From Ostreococcus mediterraneus (taxonomy: Eukaryota; Chlorophyta; Mamiellophyceae; Mamiellales; Bathycoccaceae): DNA of 64,000 bases. The first letter of the stretch is position 1. Every line of letters starts with the position of its first letter. The position numbers and the translations under genes were made by a program. Below are positions 1-10,944 of this stretch, piece after piece. The notes under the pieces were generated by a model that was given only the letters and a program-made list of their open reading frames with translations, made no database searches and was not told the origin of the DNA. The DNA is taken from positions 667,502 through 731,501 of the forward strand of contig WMKK01000004.1 of NCBI GenBank assembly GCA_012295225.1, read 5' to 3'.

Positions 1-1473
1 GACCCTCGTGCAGACCTCGCTGTGCTTTCCGCTGCGGGAGCCGCGTTGCAGTTTTACGACTACGCGAGAGACGACCACGTCGCCGACCTCGCCGTGGCGC
101 CGAGAAACTACGTAAATACGAGCGATGAAGTGGACTCACCCATGGAATCGCACGTTGCACATGCCGCGTTTTCGCGAGATGGACGCGTGTTGCTCACTGT
201 AGATCGGCGATCGGATCAGCCGCTCGAGGTGACGCACGCGATTGAAGAGACGCTTAAAATTTGGGAACGCGTCGACGCAGACGTCGACGACGATGACGAC
301 GTCGACGACGATGAAAACATCGCTCGCGCACCGGGAGGCGCGTTCACGTGCGTCGCACAATGCGAACTCCCTCACAACGGTTTAATCACGTGCGTTGGCG
401 TCCGTCCCGGCGCGCATACGCTTCACGACGCCATGGCGTTCACCGGCGGCTCTGATGGAGAATTTAAAATTTGGGTCCCCAACGGTCGCGTGGCGCGTGG
501 CGGCGAACACGCTGGGTGGCGCTGTCGCTCGAGCGCTGCGCACCCCAGCGGCGAGGCCATCACCGCTGGTGCATTTAGCGCCGATGGCTCCATCGTCGCC
601 TCGGCGGCGAGTGAAATTGTGTTGTGGGATCCGGCGAGCAACGCCAAGCTCGCGACGTTAGCCGCGCCGAAATCCTCGGCGTTGGGCGAACCCGCGTCGG
701 CGATAAAATCCGTTGCATTCGTTGCTGGCGAGCCTTTATTTGCCGCGTGCGATGGAAAACAGTTGGTGATTTGGAACTTGCAAACGCTGCAACCGTGGCG
801 AGTGTTTGCGATGCCGTGCGTGGATTTGAACGCGCATCCGACGCTCCCGACGCTCGCCGCGACGTTTGCGTACGATGACGATGACCATGATTCGAATGAT
901 GACGATTCCAACGGCAAGAAGAAGAAATGTTTCATTGTACGTTTCGTCGGCGGCGATGCTGCGCCCGCCGGTGCGTATGCGTGTGCCGATGGCGCTCCGA
1001 GCGCGGTGCTGTTCCCGCCTGGTAACCGCGCGCTCGAGGCGTCGACGTCGTCGGCGGCAGCAGCCATGGTCGTCGTCACCCGCGATAGACAATTCATTCG
1101 CATCGGTGTAGAAACCAATCGCGAAGCGCGCATGCGCGACGACATGGACATAGACGCAGCGGCACCCGCGGTGACCAAGTATTTCACGGGCGGCGTCGTG
1201 CTCGCGGGCGCGCCACCAAACCCAAAGCTCGCCGAGTACTTGGCGGACGCGCGCAAACGCGTCGAGGCGTTAGACGTCAGCAAAGACGACGACGATACAG
1301 ACGACATCCCCGCTCGCGATCGCGTGATCGGTGGTAAGTTCGGAGGCGTAGGTAAAGCGCCGTGGGGAGAATTGTTTGACGCGCCCTCGCACGAGCTCCC
1401 GCCGCTCATTTCGTTGTGTCCGCACTTTATGCACGCGATGCTTTCTCGACAACGCGCAGACGACGACGAATAG
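1..1473 (+). CDS. WD-repeat nucleolar protein, WDR75/Utp17 (NAN1)-like, 5' end outside window
   Basis: The frame is open from the first base, so the gene starts upstream; 490 residues are visible. WD-type blades can be seen, for example around IVLWDP and LVIWNLQ, with acidic low-complexity inserts (DDDDDVDDD and DDDDHDSNDDD). The C-terminus, with APWGELFDAPSHELPP followed by a leucine-rich end, resembles the tail of WDR75/Utp17. That protein belongs to the t-UTP part of the small-subunit processome, which couples rDNA transcription to early 18S pre-rRNA processing in the nucleolus. The WD-repeat call is secure; the WDR75 assignment rests mainly on the tail. The nearest downstream gene, SmD2, converges on it from the other strand about 160 bp away. 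Confidence 0.7.
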   Translation, partial: DPRADLAVLSAAGAALQFYDYARDDHVADLAVAPRNYVNTSDEVDSPMESHVAHAAFSRDGRVLLTVDRRSDQPLEVTHAIEETLKIWERVDADVDDDDDVDDDENIARAPGGAFTCVAQCELPHNGLITCVGVRPGAHTLHDAMAFTGGSDGEFKIWVPNGRVARGGEHAGWRCRSSAAHPSGEAITAGAFSADGSIVASAASEIVLWDPASNAKLATLAAPKSSALGEPASAIKSVAFVAGEPLFAACDGKQLVIWNLQTLQPWRVFAMPCVDLNAHPTLPTLAATFAYDDDDHDSNDDDSNGKKKKCFIVRFVGGDAAPAGAYACADGAPSAVLFPPGNRALEASTSSAAAAMVVVTRDRQFIRIGVETNREARMRDDMDIDAAAPAVTKYFTGGVVLAGAPPNPKLAEYLADARKRVEALDVSKDDDDTDDIPARDRVIGGKFGGVGKAPWGELFDAPSHELPPLISLCPHFMHAMLSRQRADDDE

Positions 1474-1633
1474 TACTACTAGTATTACTATAACGTATAG
1501 TGATAGCAACGTAAAACGTAAACTTTCACCCTCGTGTTATTCTTTTATCGTTTAAAATTGTGTCATTACATCGCGCTTCGACGACGAGCGCCGCCGTCGC
1601 CTCGCGCGTTTCCATTCCCCTATTATAACACCC

Positions 1634-1936
1634 TCACTTTGGGTTTCGCAGCACTAAAATCACCGAATCCCCTCGTAAGAACATCTTCGATATAAACCTA
1701 TCCTTATGCACCGCCTTCGCCTTCACGCTCCCCTTCCCAGTCTTCGGAACCTCGGTCCAAATCTCCTTGACGTTTTCCAAAACCATGTTGCAGTGCCTAT
1801 CAAACGCCTTGACGCGCGCGAGCAACTTTCGATTATTTCGACAATTAATCAACACCTGCGTGTTCGCCTTCACGCTCGCCGTGAGCACGCTCAACGGACC
1901 AGTGACAAATTCATCCCGCTCGGCGTCGTCCTCCAT
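1634..1936 (-). CDS. SNRPD2: Small nuclear ribonucleoprotein Sm D2
   Basis: The complete 100-residue protein is one of the seven Sm ring subunits that assemble on U1, U2, U4 and U5 snRNAs in the spliceosome. Nearly the whole sequence matches the family: FVTGPLSVL at the start, then [15 protein letters not shown] (Sm1), [17 protein letters not shown], and the Sm2 part [14 protein letters not shown]. The loop between Sm1 and Sm2 (about residues 64-76, lysine-rich) is as expected for D2. The ATG chosen is the first in frame; a stop lies eight codons upstream. The protein is slightly shorter at the N-terminus than the human one, which is normal among D2 proteins. No intron is needed. Confidence 0.97.
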   Translation of the reverse strand: MEDDAERDEFVTGPLSVLTASVKANTQVLINCRNNRKLLARVKAFDRHCNMVLENVKEIWTEVPKTGKGSVKAKAVHKDRFISKMFLRGDSVILVLRNPK

Positions 1937-2562
1937 CCTCCGTCGTCGAAACCACCTTTAGCGTCCTACCGCCGACGTCGCGCTGTAAACCTACGCCTGC
2001 GTTGGATGGCGCGCGCGATTCGCACCTCTTCACCTCGCAGCTCTTCACGGACGCAACGGTATGTATACGAACACCGTATAGTCTAATGCGATAGATTCGT
2101 ACGCGCGTCGTCGTCGTCGCCTCGTCGTCCGTCGTCGTCCGTCGTCGTCGTCGTCGTCGTCGTCGACTGCCGCGCGATCCGTCGCGGACCATCGCGGTCC
2201 ATCGAGGGCTTGAAAATTCGGACATTCGGCGTCTGTCGCATCACGCGGCGCCGTGCATCTCCCACGCGAACGTCCACGACGACGTCGACGTCGACGTCGT
2301 CGCGCGTGCGAACGCCGCGCAAAAAACGCACGCTCGAACGGCGGACGCGAGGACGTCGGTCGCGCATCGCGCGCGGCGCTCGCGAGTCGTCGCGCGCGCG
2401 CGCGACGGGGGTCGGTCGCTGAGTGAGGATGGGTCGATGCGGTCGGTCGGACAACACCCGCGTGTACGGGCCTCCGTCGACCCGCGCGCGCGACCGGGCG
2501 TCGGTGCGCATTGCTCGACGCGCGTCGCCGGCGCGCGCGCGGTGTGCGTGTCGTCACCGTCG
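1937..2562. other. Intergenic region between SmD2 and the TIC-like gene (divergent promoters)
   Basis: About 630 bp separate two divergently transcribed genes. It holds a trinucleotide CGT/ACG-rich tract and strongly GC-rich sequence that is open in several frames on both strands. None of these frames gives a recognisable protein. It most likely contains both promoters and 5' untranslated leaders. No clear TATA element was seen. Confidence 0.6.
2107..2165. repeat. CGT trinucleotide microsatellite, interrupted
   Basis: An imperfect run of CGT units interrupted by CC steps, ending in about eight perfect units. It lies in the intergenic region upstream of both flanking genes, not in a recognised coding exon. 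Confidence 0.85.
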
Positions 2563-5264
2563 ATGGCGCCTTCAAAGGTACGTTTTACGCGCACGCGGTC
2601 GCGCGCGTGTTTGGACGCGTACGGGGTGTTTGGACGCGCGACGCGGCGCACGGATGTGGCGGCATTCCGCGGATGCGCCACGTGGGCGGGATCCGCGCGC
2701 GCGTTCGAGGCGCGTACGCGCGCGTGGGCGCGCGCGCGCGCGTGTGTCGCGCGCGCGACTGACGCTGTGCTTTTTTCTTCGCTCTGCGCGCGATGTAGAC
2801 GCGGAGTCGTCCTTCGCGCGCGTCGCCGCGCGTCGCGAATGCGACGTCCGATGCGCGACCGCTGGCGCGCGCCGTCAGCGCGCGCGACGACGCGGGCGCG
2901 CTCGCGACGCCCTCGCGCGCGCAGCGATCGTCGACGCAACACGCGCAACAGAGCGCGAATGAAACGCATGTGATTGCGTCGAATGCGTCGTCGCCGGGCG
3001 TCGTCGGTGCGGGCGTGGCGGTGCCGAGAAAGGCGAGAACGGGTACGCGGCGTCGATCGCGTCGCGATGCGATGCGTCGCGCGTTTTGTGTGTTAGTCTC
3101 GCGTGCGATGGCGCGGTTGCGGTGTGCGGGGCGGTGTGTGCGTGCGTGACGTTTATGTGTGTGCGTGCGCGCGCGTCGGGCGTGGGGGCGGTGAGGCGGT
3201 CGTCCTCGGGTGGTCCTCGAGACGCGCGCGCGACCCAAAGGATGACTGGACGCCCGACGCGCGCGCGAAAAGCGCGACGGTTATCCGCGTCTTTTATGTC
3301 TGCGTCGTCGTTTTCACGCACGCACGCGCGCATGCATGGGTGCATGGATGCACGGGTGCATGGCACGATTGCCGCGCGCACGACGCGAGGCTGTGGTGTA
3401 CACACAGGCGATGGATTCGCGAGCGACGTACGTACGCGTGCGACAGAATGACTGACAGCGGACGTGTGTACCCGACGCAGCGACGCGACGCGCGCCTTCA
3501 ACGCGCGTGAGCGTTCCGGGCGCATCGCCCGTGAGTGAACAGAAACCAACAGTTGGGAATGAACACGGTGGGAGCGCTGGTGAACCCAAGGCGAGCGGGC
3601 GAACGGGGCGTGGAGGCGCGAGCGGCGCGCGAGACGGGACCAAGGCCAAGGTACGCGCGCTTTTGAGATTTTTTAGCCCCGGTTGGAGGCGCGCGCGTAC
3701 TCGCACGCGTTTGGATCTGTGTCTGTCTGCGTTCGCGTGCGTCGTGATTGATGCATGCATCGCACGCGCGTACGCGCCGTCGACAAGGCTGATGAGGGAT
3801 AGAGCTCGACGCGGATGTCCGAATGGAGCGGCGCGGAGGAAAAAATCTCGCGCAAAGATTTTACGCCCGACGGCTGCGTTTGTTGTTTCGTTTTGTATTG
3901 CGTGTGTGTGCTCGCCGTGTGTACTGACTGCGCGTGTTTTTGTGTCATGGCTCGCGAATGGTTAGGTTTCAAAGCCCGCACCGCGCGCGAAACCGCGTGC
4001 GACGTCCAACAAGTCGAGTCGCGGACGCGACAACGAACACGAAGTCGCCGACGCGTTGTTTGATTTGGCGACGCTCGCCGCGGATGTCGACCGCGAGGAG
4101 GAGAAAGGGAAGCGTTCGTCGTCAAAACGCCCGAGTAAGGCAACGATGCCTGGAGGGACTAAAACGGGTGGTTCGAATGCAGCGGCGGCGGCGAAAAGCG
4201 TGAAATTGGCGAGCGCGCACGCGGGTGGCGGATACGCTCCGCCGCCTTTTGGCGTCGGGTTTCCCCCGGGCTGGCCCCCGAACCCGCACGGCGCCGCCGC
4301 GCGATTAGTAGACCCGTTTAGCATGCATGTGCCCGCGCGTAAACCGTTTCAGAATTGTGCCATGCACGTGTACATTGCGCACTTTATCGATTTTACCCAG
4401 CAAGAGTCGCTCCGGGCGATGATGCTGCAGCAAGATTCGCAGCAGCATTTTGCAAACGCGGTGAATCCGGCGGCGGCGTACTTTGCCGCCGCTGCTGCCG
4501 CTGCAGGTGTTGGTGGTGGTGGTGGTGGTGGTGGCGGCGGCGATGGTGACGTGCGAGGTGCGACCGAAGGCTTGGGCACGTCGGGCGTCGGGCCATTCCC
4601 TCCGATGGGCGCGTTTCCGCCGATGATGCACCCGCACGCGCTCGCGGCGATGATGTCTTCACAAGCGGCGGCGGCGGCGGCAGTGGCGGGACAGTTTGGT
4701 GGCGGCGCCCCGGTGCAGAACGGTGGTGATGGCGCGCTACCTCCCAGTGCACAGGCGCAAATGAACCACTTTATGGCGTTTATGATGCAACAGGCGCAAT
4801 TCGCCTTTCCCGTAGGGTTTCCAGGGGCGGCGCCGGGTGGTATGCCGCCGTTTATGTTCCCGCCACCTGGGATCCCAGCGATGGCACATCAGCAAGGCGG
4901 TGGCGGTACTGACATCGGTCAACAACCTGGGTTCTTTCCACCGCCATTCTTGGATCCAAATAATCCGATAGCGGCGATGATGATGGCTGGCGTGCCTCCG
5001 CACGCGTTGATGGAGTTGATGCAGCAGGCGGCGGTGGGCGAAGGGCCACAGCAGCAGCAGCGGCAGCAGCGGCAGAGCGAAAATGGGGCGTTGGCGATCA
5101 AGCAGGGTGACGCCATGCTTGTCAAGGAGGAGCAAGACGCGATGGAGACTGATGATAAAAATCAATCCGTCGTGAATGTACAAAACGGTGCGAGCGATGC
5201 CAAGACAACGTTGACGACGGAAATTTCCGAAGCGACGGGAACAGTTGAATTGGCGGCGTCGTGA
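2563..5264 (+). CDS. TIME FOR COFFEE-like protein (four exons)
   Basis: Exons inferred: 2563-2577, 2799-3042, 3481-3650 and 3966-5264, giving 575 residues. All junctions are GT-AG and phases agree (0, 1, 0). Exon 1 encodes only MAPSK. The exon 2 end carries GVAVPRKART, like the PRKARS motif of plant TIME FOR COFFEE (TIC). Exon 4 opens VSKPAPRAK, then DNEHEVADALFDLATLA, and later AMHVYIAHFIDFTQQ, which resembles the CATHxYIARxI segment of TIC. The rest is low complexity: Ala, a Gly run near residue 300, many Met/Pro/Phe, and a Gln-rich stretch before an acidic tail. TIC is a nuclear regulator of the plant circadian clock and metabolism; such a role here is inference. Exon 1 is very short, so an upstream start cannot be excluded. 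Confidence 0.62.
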
Positions 5265-5384
5265 GACATATGAAATGATGAAGAATAGTTGCGTGTACGA
5301 TGAAGACAGCGTTAGAGCTATAATTTTAGTTTTTGAATTACCAAATCAGTGTTATTGTGTGTAGCAAATCATCGGCGGCGTCTA

Positions 5385-8300
5385 TTAATGCCCTTCACTG
5401 GCGAGTAATTCAAGAAGTGCGCGCACGACAGGCGTGGACGCGAGTGCTGCGCTCGGATGATTAATTCTATCCAATAAGAGTTGGTCGACGCGCGCCCGAA
5501 GCTCCTTGATCAGCACGCCAATGCGCGCCGGCGCTTGGAACGTGGCCCAGTCGTCGACGCGGACGATACCCTTGTCGTGCGCCACGGAGATATCCCCACC
5601 AAAGAGTAACAGCGCGTAGGCGCCGACCATGGTGTTATCACGAATATATACCTTGGCAGTTTCCACGCGTTCGCTGTACACCAACCAACGACTTTCGTAT
5701 TTCCCGCAGTGGAAATTCACCGACGCGGGATGTAAAAACACGCGACCGATGTCCTTTGAGTAATACTTCAACTCACGACTATTCGCAGCTTTTGCGATGG
5801 CCCCTGACGTCGTCTGCGTATACTTGGTTTCTGGGTGCTTCACACGCAGCACATGCGGATAGAAACCAGCCACGAGCGCTGCTTTGATGACTCGTTTGAC
5901 TTCGGCGTTTGAGTCCGCTTCAGTGCCACCCGTGCCGTACCGTCGCATATTATTAATGTATTCGCGACGAACAAATCCGAGGTCGGCGAGGATTGATGCG
6001 TAATCCACTCGACTCGCTTGCACAGCTTCGAGCGCCTGCTGAGAGAGGAAATACTCCTCGCAGAATCGCCGTTCGAATGGTTTGCCTTGGGATTTGGCTT
6101 TCGCCCACCCCTTGTACGCGGCCACCATGGTCAAGTGGTCACTTTTGCTCGATGATAAACTCTGCTTCGCTCGCTCAGCGGCGTCTCTGTTGTCTTTTGG
6201 GGAATAAAACAATGGACGACCGCTCATCGAACCTGCAATGGTAAGGATCGGATCGAGGCATCCAAGCAGGGCACCGAATAGTAGCATCTTCCCCACGCGA
6301 GCGTCGACGGGCATTTGCGCCAAGTGCTGCCCCAACGGCGTGAGGTTTTCATCGGCGTCAAACGCGCGAAGGGCGCGAAGTTCTTCGAGCGCGGCGTGTA
6401 CAGCTTGCGTGTCCGGCGGCGTGAGAGCAGCACCGAGCGTCTGCGCCACTGGTTCATCGCTCATGGCTTTTATATTCAAGCAGAGATGCTGCAAAGGCGT
6501 TCTGAGCATTTCCGGCGGCTGCTGCGGGGACATGTTTGCGAATTGCGCTCGCGAAAACATAGCGAATCGCGCACCCGGAGCGGTACGACCTGACCGACCG
6601 CGACGCTGCTTCGCGGCAGCTTGAGACACCCACGTATCCGCCAAGACTGATAAGCCTCGCAAACTATCGTATTGCATTTCTTTTGCGCGTCCAGTGTCGA
6701 TGACGTAACGCACGTCGTCGATGGTGACGGATGTTTCGGCGATGTTTGTCGCGACTACAATTTTGCGAACTCCCTCCGGCGGCTTTTCGAAAATGCGGCG
6801 CTGATCCTTGGACGATAAAGAACCGTACAGTGGTAAGATTCGAAGCGCACCGACTTCTTCTTCTTCGAGGAGTCGAGATTGCTCGAGCTTACGAATCAGC
6901 TTCGTGATTTCAAATTGCCCCGGCATAAAGACGAGAATAGCCCCAAGGCTGACTTCTTTGGGTTTTGTTCCAGCAATCGGCGGTGGCACGAGCGCGTTCG
7001 GTCCATCTACGAGCTCGGTTCGTATGATGGAACTAATCAATTGCTCGATTGCGTCGTAATTTAAGATTGTTTCGTCGACGTTTTGGATGCTCCGTTGTGT
7101 TTGCATCGAGTACCCATTCATCGCTCGAGCCGCCTCGGCGAGTAAATCCGCACGACGACGTTCCTCTTCAAGCTGCGTGGCAGTCTTTATCTGCACAAAA
7201 TCTGCATCGACAACCTTTTCAGGCACCTTTTTGACTTCGTATGTGCTATTTTCATCAACCAGGTCCCAATCATCTGGCACTTCGTCTTCCACGTCTACGT
7301 CGTCTTCGTCTTCGTCGTCTTCATTTTGCTCCAAGCCCAGCGCAACGCGTTCCGCCTTGCGCTGAGCCGCTTTTTCAGCCAACGCGGCTTCAACATCAGC
7401 GTTCGACTTGACGCGCTTAATTTGTTTTCGTTTCGCGTACGGTCCAGTTTTACCGACGCTATACCCAGTCATTTCGTACACGTCTTCTAAAAAGTATTCC
7501 CGCACGGGATGCGTAAAACCAGCAATGTGAACTTGTGTCGTGGTGACACCATTGACGGCAGAAACAGCCGTCGGGTGCTTGAAGTACTCATCAAACAAAT
7601 CTGCATCCGCCGTCGCGGACATGAGCACGATGCGAATCTTTGGATTCTTGGCAATCACGCGTCGTAAAAGAAGGAGCAACAAATCAGAATCCACTGAACG
7701 CTCGTGAACCTCATCCAGAACGACGTGCGTCGTATTTTCGAGTGTTGGATCGGATAAAAGCCGACGAAGTAAAACACCAGTGGTACAAAATAATAATCGA
7801 GTCTTGGCAGATTGCTTGGACTCTAGGCGTACGGAATAACCAACGACGTCGCCGCATTTTTCCACGCGCTCCGCGGCGACGCGTTCGGCTAAACCAATCG
7901 CAGAAATACGGCGAGGCTGAGTGACGATAATATTCGTTTCTCCTCCGCGACCGGCGGCGATTTCAGATTCTAAAATAAATTGAGGGACTTGTGTGGATTT
8001 ACCGCACCCAGTCTCACCACTCAAAACGACGACGGCTGCGCCATTTACGGCGCGCGTCACTTCTTCACGGCTCCCGCTCGCCGGGAGATTCACGCGCACA
8101 TTTGACATCAAAAATGCTTCACCTTTACCAGCCTTCGCCGCGGCATAATACGCCTTCAAAGTTTCAAGTAGACGTTCATTTTCAGCTTGCTTTTCCGCGT
8201 CGCTCATGCCGCGGCGTTCGCGCTTCTGCGGCGTCTTTGTCGTATTTTCTCGACGCTCGATGGGCTTTGCTGAACGCGTCTGCGCTGGAAATTTACCGCT

Positions 8301-9998
8301 CGTCTGTGCCATTGCCGAAGTTGTCGTTCTCGGCTGTGGAATGCTGCTCAGTGGTTTGGGCAGACTTCTCGAGGTAACACCGCCGCGGCTCCCGCCCTTC
8401 ACTAGACTAGGCGCGGCATCGACTAATGTATAAATGCTCGGAGCGCCGACTCCCTCCGCGGCGAGTCTCACTAAAGCTCTCGTTGCTTGCATGAATTCCT
8501 CGCGCAACTCTCCATGCGCATGGAAAGCAATCACCGGTGGCTCGACACCAGGATAACCATCTCCCGCTGGCCTGTGTACTTCCAAAACAGCACGAATGTT
8601 TGCCTCCGTGTCTATGTCGATGAGCACGCCGCCATTGTCCGTACGCTTTACCTTGTCTTCGCCACAAATAGCCTCAATCGCGAGTTTTTCATCTTCCCAG
8701 TCCTCATCTGTGGCCGTGCTATCGCCGTGAGGCCACGATGCGTGCTCGGGGCAGACTGCGGCGACGAGTTTCGCATAAGCGTACGCGTACGCTGCTTGAC
8801 GACGTCCCGAATGGACCCGCATCGCCTCTTCGCATGCTGAAGTCGAAAATCCTCGCTCCCACAGCCACGCAACGTCGGAATCATCCGGGCGCAGTTCAGC
8901 GCGCAACGTATCAGTCGCCTTGGCTTTACTTAATACCACGAGGCCGCCTTCGTTGAGTGATTTCGGGGCGTACACGGCTGGTAATCTCGATTCGGGCACG
9001 TGTACACACAACCAATCAATAGCTGGACTGAGCGCAGCCAAGTCCGTTGATTTCGTCGCACGCGACGCCGCGAGCGCATCAGTCCTTTCGAAACCAAGTT
9101 TTTCTAGTTTATCACTTAGCGCGTTTACCACGCTGTCTAAATCCTCGTCGTCGTTGTCTAAATCCTCATCGTCTTCGTCTTCGTCTGAAGCGTTTCGCGC
9201 GTAATCCTCCTTCAGTATGCTCTCAACCAACGACCGCTTCTCCTCACTCATCGTCAGAACTTGCGGAGGTTCATGTTTTTGCATCATCTTCATGCGCTCG
9301 GCGCGTTTCTCTTCCGCTGCTGCACGCCGCGCCGCGTCGTCCATGCGCTTCTTCTCCAGCGCCTCGCATTCCGTAAATGTCTCCTTGTACTCCGCGGGTA
9401 ATAAACGCTGCAAAGGCAAAGAATTCGCCACTTTCGCGAGAGCCACAACCGCCACGCGATGTTCTGCATCTACTTTCGTTTTCTCCGCTGTCTTCCAGAA
9501 GAAGACTTTATCTTTATCCGGCTTGTGTTTATCTCGAAGTACCAACTTGCACGTCCAACCGGCGCCGTCTGGAAGTTCTTGCGCCTTAAACACGGGTGAT
9601 TTAAAGTCTGTCTTTTTCTGCACGAATTCCTGCAAGATGACTTTCGGCAACTTGCACGACATTCTCGAAAACGGCGTGGGCGCGCTCGGACCAGCGGCGC
9701 CGGCGGCGGCCACCGCGTCTCTTTTCGCCTGCTCGCGCTGTTCTATGATGAGCGCCGCCTTGGAGGACACCTTCTTGTCCTCCGCCGCGCCTTGCTCCGC
9801 CACCACGTCCGCGTGCTGCTTAGCGATGTGTTGTTTCAAACGGTCTTGCTGCTTGAATATCCTATCGCAGTGAGGACACGGGAGTTCTTTGGGTTTGAGC
9901 TCGTGTGGCTCAAAGCCACTTTTCGAGCTCATCGCCCCGCTCGACACGATGCCGCGCTTCGCCTTTGCCAGGGCTTTCTTCTGCGAGTTGGTGCCCAT
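5385..9998 (-). CDS. DEAH/RHA-family RNA helicase with C2H2 finger, dsRBD and RWD domains (DHX57/DExH7-like)
   Basis: Single exon of 1537 residues. In order: a C2H2 finger (CPHCDRIFKQQDRLKQHIAKQH, about residues 40-62 with both Cys and His pairs), a dsRBD-like segment (about 115-190), charged and UBA-like sequence, an RWD domain (about 430-530, starting EDWEDEKLAIEAI), then the helicase core. Core motifs are intact: GETGCGKSTQ (motif I), DEVHERSVDSD (motif II), MSATAD (motif III) and RRGRSGR (motif VI), followed by the HA2 and OB-fold regions. An acidic insert (EDDEDEDDVDVEDE) sits inside the helicase part. The architecture is that of plant DExH7 and animal DHX57. These are ATP-dependent 3'-5' helicases of uncertain RNA substrate. 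The N-terminal finger resembles ubiquitous C2H2 motifs, and its partner is unknown. Confidence 0.9.
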   Translation of the reverse strand: MGTNSQKKALAKAKRGIVSSGAMSSKSGFEPHELKPKELPCPHCDRIFKQQDRLKQHIAKQHADVVAEQGAAEDKKVSSKAALIIEQREQAKRDAVAAAGAAGPSAPTPFSRMSCKLPKVILQEFVQKKTDFKSPVFKAQELPDGAGWTCKLVLRDKHKPDKDKVFFWKTAEKTKVDAEHRVAVVALAKVANSLPLQRLLPAEYKETFTECEALEKKRMDDAARRAAAEEKRAERMKMMQKHEPPQVLTMSEEKRSLVESILKEDYARNASDEDEDDEDLDNDDEDLDSVVNALSDKLEKLGFERTDALAASRATKSTDLAALSPAIDWLCVHVPESRLPAVYAPKSLNEGGLVVLSKAKATDTLRAELRPDDSDVAWLWERGFSTSACEEAMRVHSGRRQAAYAYAYAKLVAAVCPEHASWPHGDSTATDEDWEDEKLAIEAICGEDKVKRTDNGGVLIDIDTEANIRAVLEVHRPAGDGYPGVEPPVIAFHAHGELREEFMQATRALVRLAAEGVGAPSIYTLVDAAPSLVKGGSRGGVTSRSLPKPLSSIPQPRTTTSAMAQTSGKFPAQTRSAKPIERRENTTKTPQKRERRGMSDAEKQAENERLLETLKAYYAAAKAGKGEAFLMSNVRVNLPASGSREEVTRAVNGAAVVVLSGETGCGKSTQVPQFILESEIAAGRGGETNIIVTQPRRISAIGLAERVAAERVEKCGDVVGYSVRLESKQSAKTRLLFCTTGVLLRRLLSDPTLENTTHVVLDEVHERSVDSDLLLLLLRRVIAKNPKIRIVLMSATADADLFDEYFKHPTAVSAVNGVTTTQVHIAGFTHPVREYFLEDVYEMTGYSVGKTGPYAKRKQIKRVKSNADVEAALAEKAAQRKAERVALGLEQNEDDEDEDDVDVEDEVPDDWDLVDENSTYEVKKVPEKVVDADFVQIKTATQLEEERRRADLLAEAARAMNGYSMQTQRSIQNVDETILNYDAIEQLISSIIRTELVDGPNALVPPPIAGTKPKEVSLGAILVFMPGQFEITKLIRKLEQSRLLEEEEVGALRILPLYGSLSSKDQRRIFEKPPEGVRKIVVATNIAETSVTIDDVRYVIDTGRAKEMQYDSLRGLSVLADTWVSQAAAKQRRGRSGRTAPGARFAMFSRAQFANMSPQQPPEMLRTPLQHLCLNIKAMSDEPVAQTLGAALTPPDTQAVHAALEELRALRAFDADENLTPLGQHLAQMPVDARVGKMLLFGALLGCLDPILTIAGSMSGRPLFYSPKDNRDAAERAKQSLSSSKSDHLTMVAAYKGWAKAKSQGKPFERRFCEEYFLSQQALEAVQASRVDYASILADLGFVRREYINNMRRYGTGGTEADSNAEVKRVIKAALVAGFYPHVLRVKHPETKYTQTTSGAIAKAANSRELKYYSKDIGRVFLHPASVNFHCGKYESRWLVYSERVETAKVYIRDNTMVGAYALLLFGGDISVAHDKGIVRVDDWATFQAPARIGVLIKELRARVDQLLLDRINHPSAALASTPVVRALLELLASEGH

Positions 9999-10302
9999 GT
10001 TAACAACACACTGAGGCTAGCGCACGCGGTGGCGAGACGACGCCTGTGACGAGGTCGAGCGCGCGAATCGCCTCGAGGTGTGAAGTCGACGTAGGCGGCG
10101 CTCGAGCGTTTTCATCGACGTAACGAACGCGTACGAGCGCAGGCGCAACATCCGCGCGCTCGACAATGCTGATGACGAAACAAAACGAGTTTAAACCAAT
10201 GTGTTGTTTTGTTATAATTATTGTTCGTACTGTACATGAGCGTGCGCGTGAATCACTCGCTCGGTTGCCGTCGCTAAAAAAGCGTCCAGGTGTTCGTCGC
10301 GG
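9999..10302. other. Intergenic region upstream of the helicase
   Basis: About 300 bp between the helicase start and the end of the MoaC gene, both on the minus strand. It should contain the helicase promoter and the 3' untranslated part of the MoaC transcript. It is AT-richer around 10180-10220. No RNA gene or reading frame was recognised. Confidence 0.5.
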
Positions 10303-10944
10303 CTACTTTACTCGAGTCCAATCCCCACTCTTCCCTCCCGATTTCGACTCCAAACGCACATCGCCAATGACAATATCTTTACTCACTGCCTTGCACATGT
10401 CATATATCGTCAATCCACTCACTGTCGCTGCAGTTAACGCTTCCATCTCCACGCCCGTCTTCCCCGAACACGCCGCCGTCGCCGTGACGTCGATGGCGTA
10501 TTCCGCCTCCACCATCTCCAACTCAACCTTCACCTGATCCAACGCCAACGAGTGACACAAAGGAATCAAATCCGCCGTCCTTTTCGCGCCCATGATGCCC
10601 GCGAGCCTCGCCGTGCTCAACACATCACCCTTTTTCATCGCGTTGGCCCGCACGAGCGCGAACGCCTCCGCGCCAATCCACACCCGTGCCGACGCCGACG
10701 CCACGCGCGACGTCGTCGCCTTCGCACCCACATTCACCATCGATGCTGTACCCGCGCTATTCACGTGCGTCAGCGACGCGTGCGCGCCGCCCGTGGCGTC
10801 CTTCACCGCGCCGCCGAACGCATCCGCTAAAATCGCATTCGCCTCCTCCACGTCCCGTGCCGTCGTCATCGCCGCCCCTCGCGCGACGCGCACTGCATCC
10901 GCGCGCCGCGCGCGCACCACACCGCGCGCACACCGCGCCAGCAT
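10303..10944 (-). CDS. Cyclic pyranopterin monophosphate synthase, MoaC/CNX3
   Basis: 213 residues. With MoaA it converts GTP to cyclic pyranopterin monophosphate, the first step of molybdenum cofactor synthesis. Conserved parts are present: MVNVGAK near residue 70, [20 protein letters not shown], the LIPLCHSL active-site segment, [13 protein letters not shown], and the [12 protein letters not shown] end with a Gly-rich tail. The first ~26 residues are basic with few acidic residues and would fit a mitochondrial targeting peptide, as for plant CNX3. This is what one expects because cPMP is made in mitochondria in plants. The gene is head-to-head with the following gene, 183 bp apart, so the two may share a promoter region. 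Confidence 0.96.
   Translation of the reverse strand: MLARCARGVVRARRADAVRVARGAAMTTARDVEEANAILADAFGGAVKDATGGAHASLTHVNSAGTASMVNVGAKATTSRVASASARVWIGAEAFALVRANAMKKGDVLSTARLAGIMGAKRTADLIPLCHSLALDQVKVELEMVEAEYAIDVTATAACSGKTGVEMEALTAATVSGLTIYDMCKAVSKDIVIGDVRLESKSGGKSGDWTRVK

Noticed and set aside
2045-3549. Many overlapping open frames on both strands, arginine-rich
   Set aside because: Stop-poor because of high GC; no conserved motif. Only the exon model of the TIC-like gene is supported.
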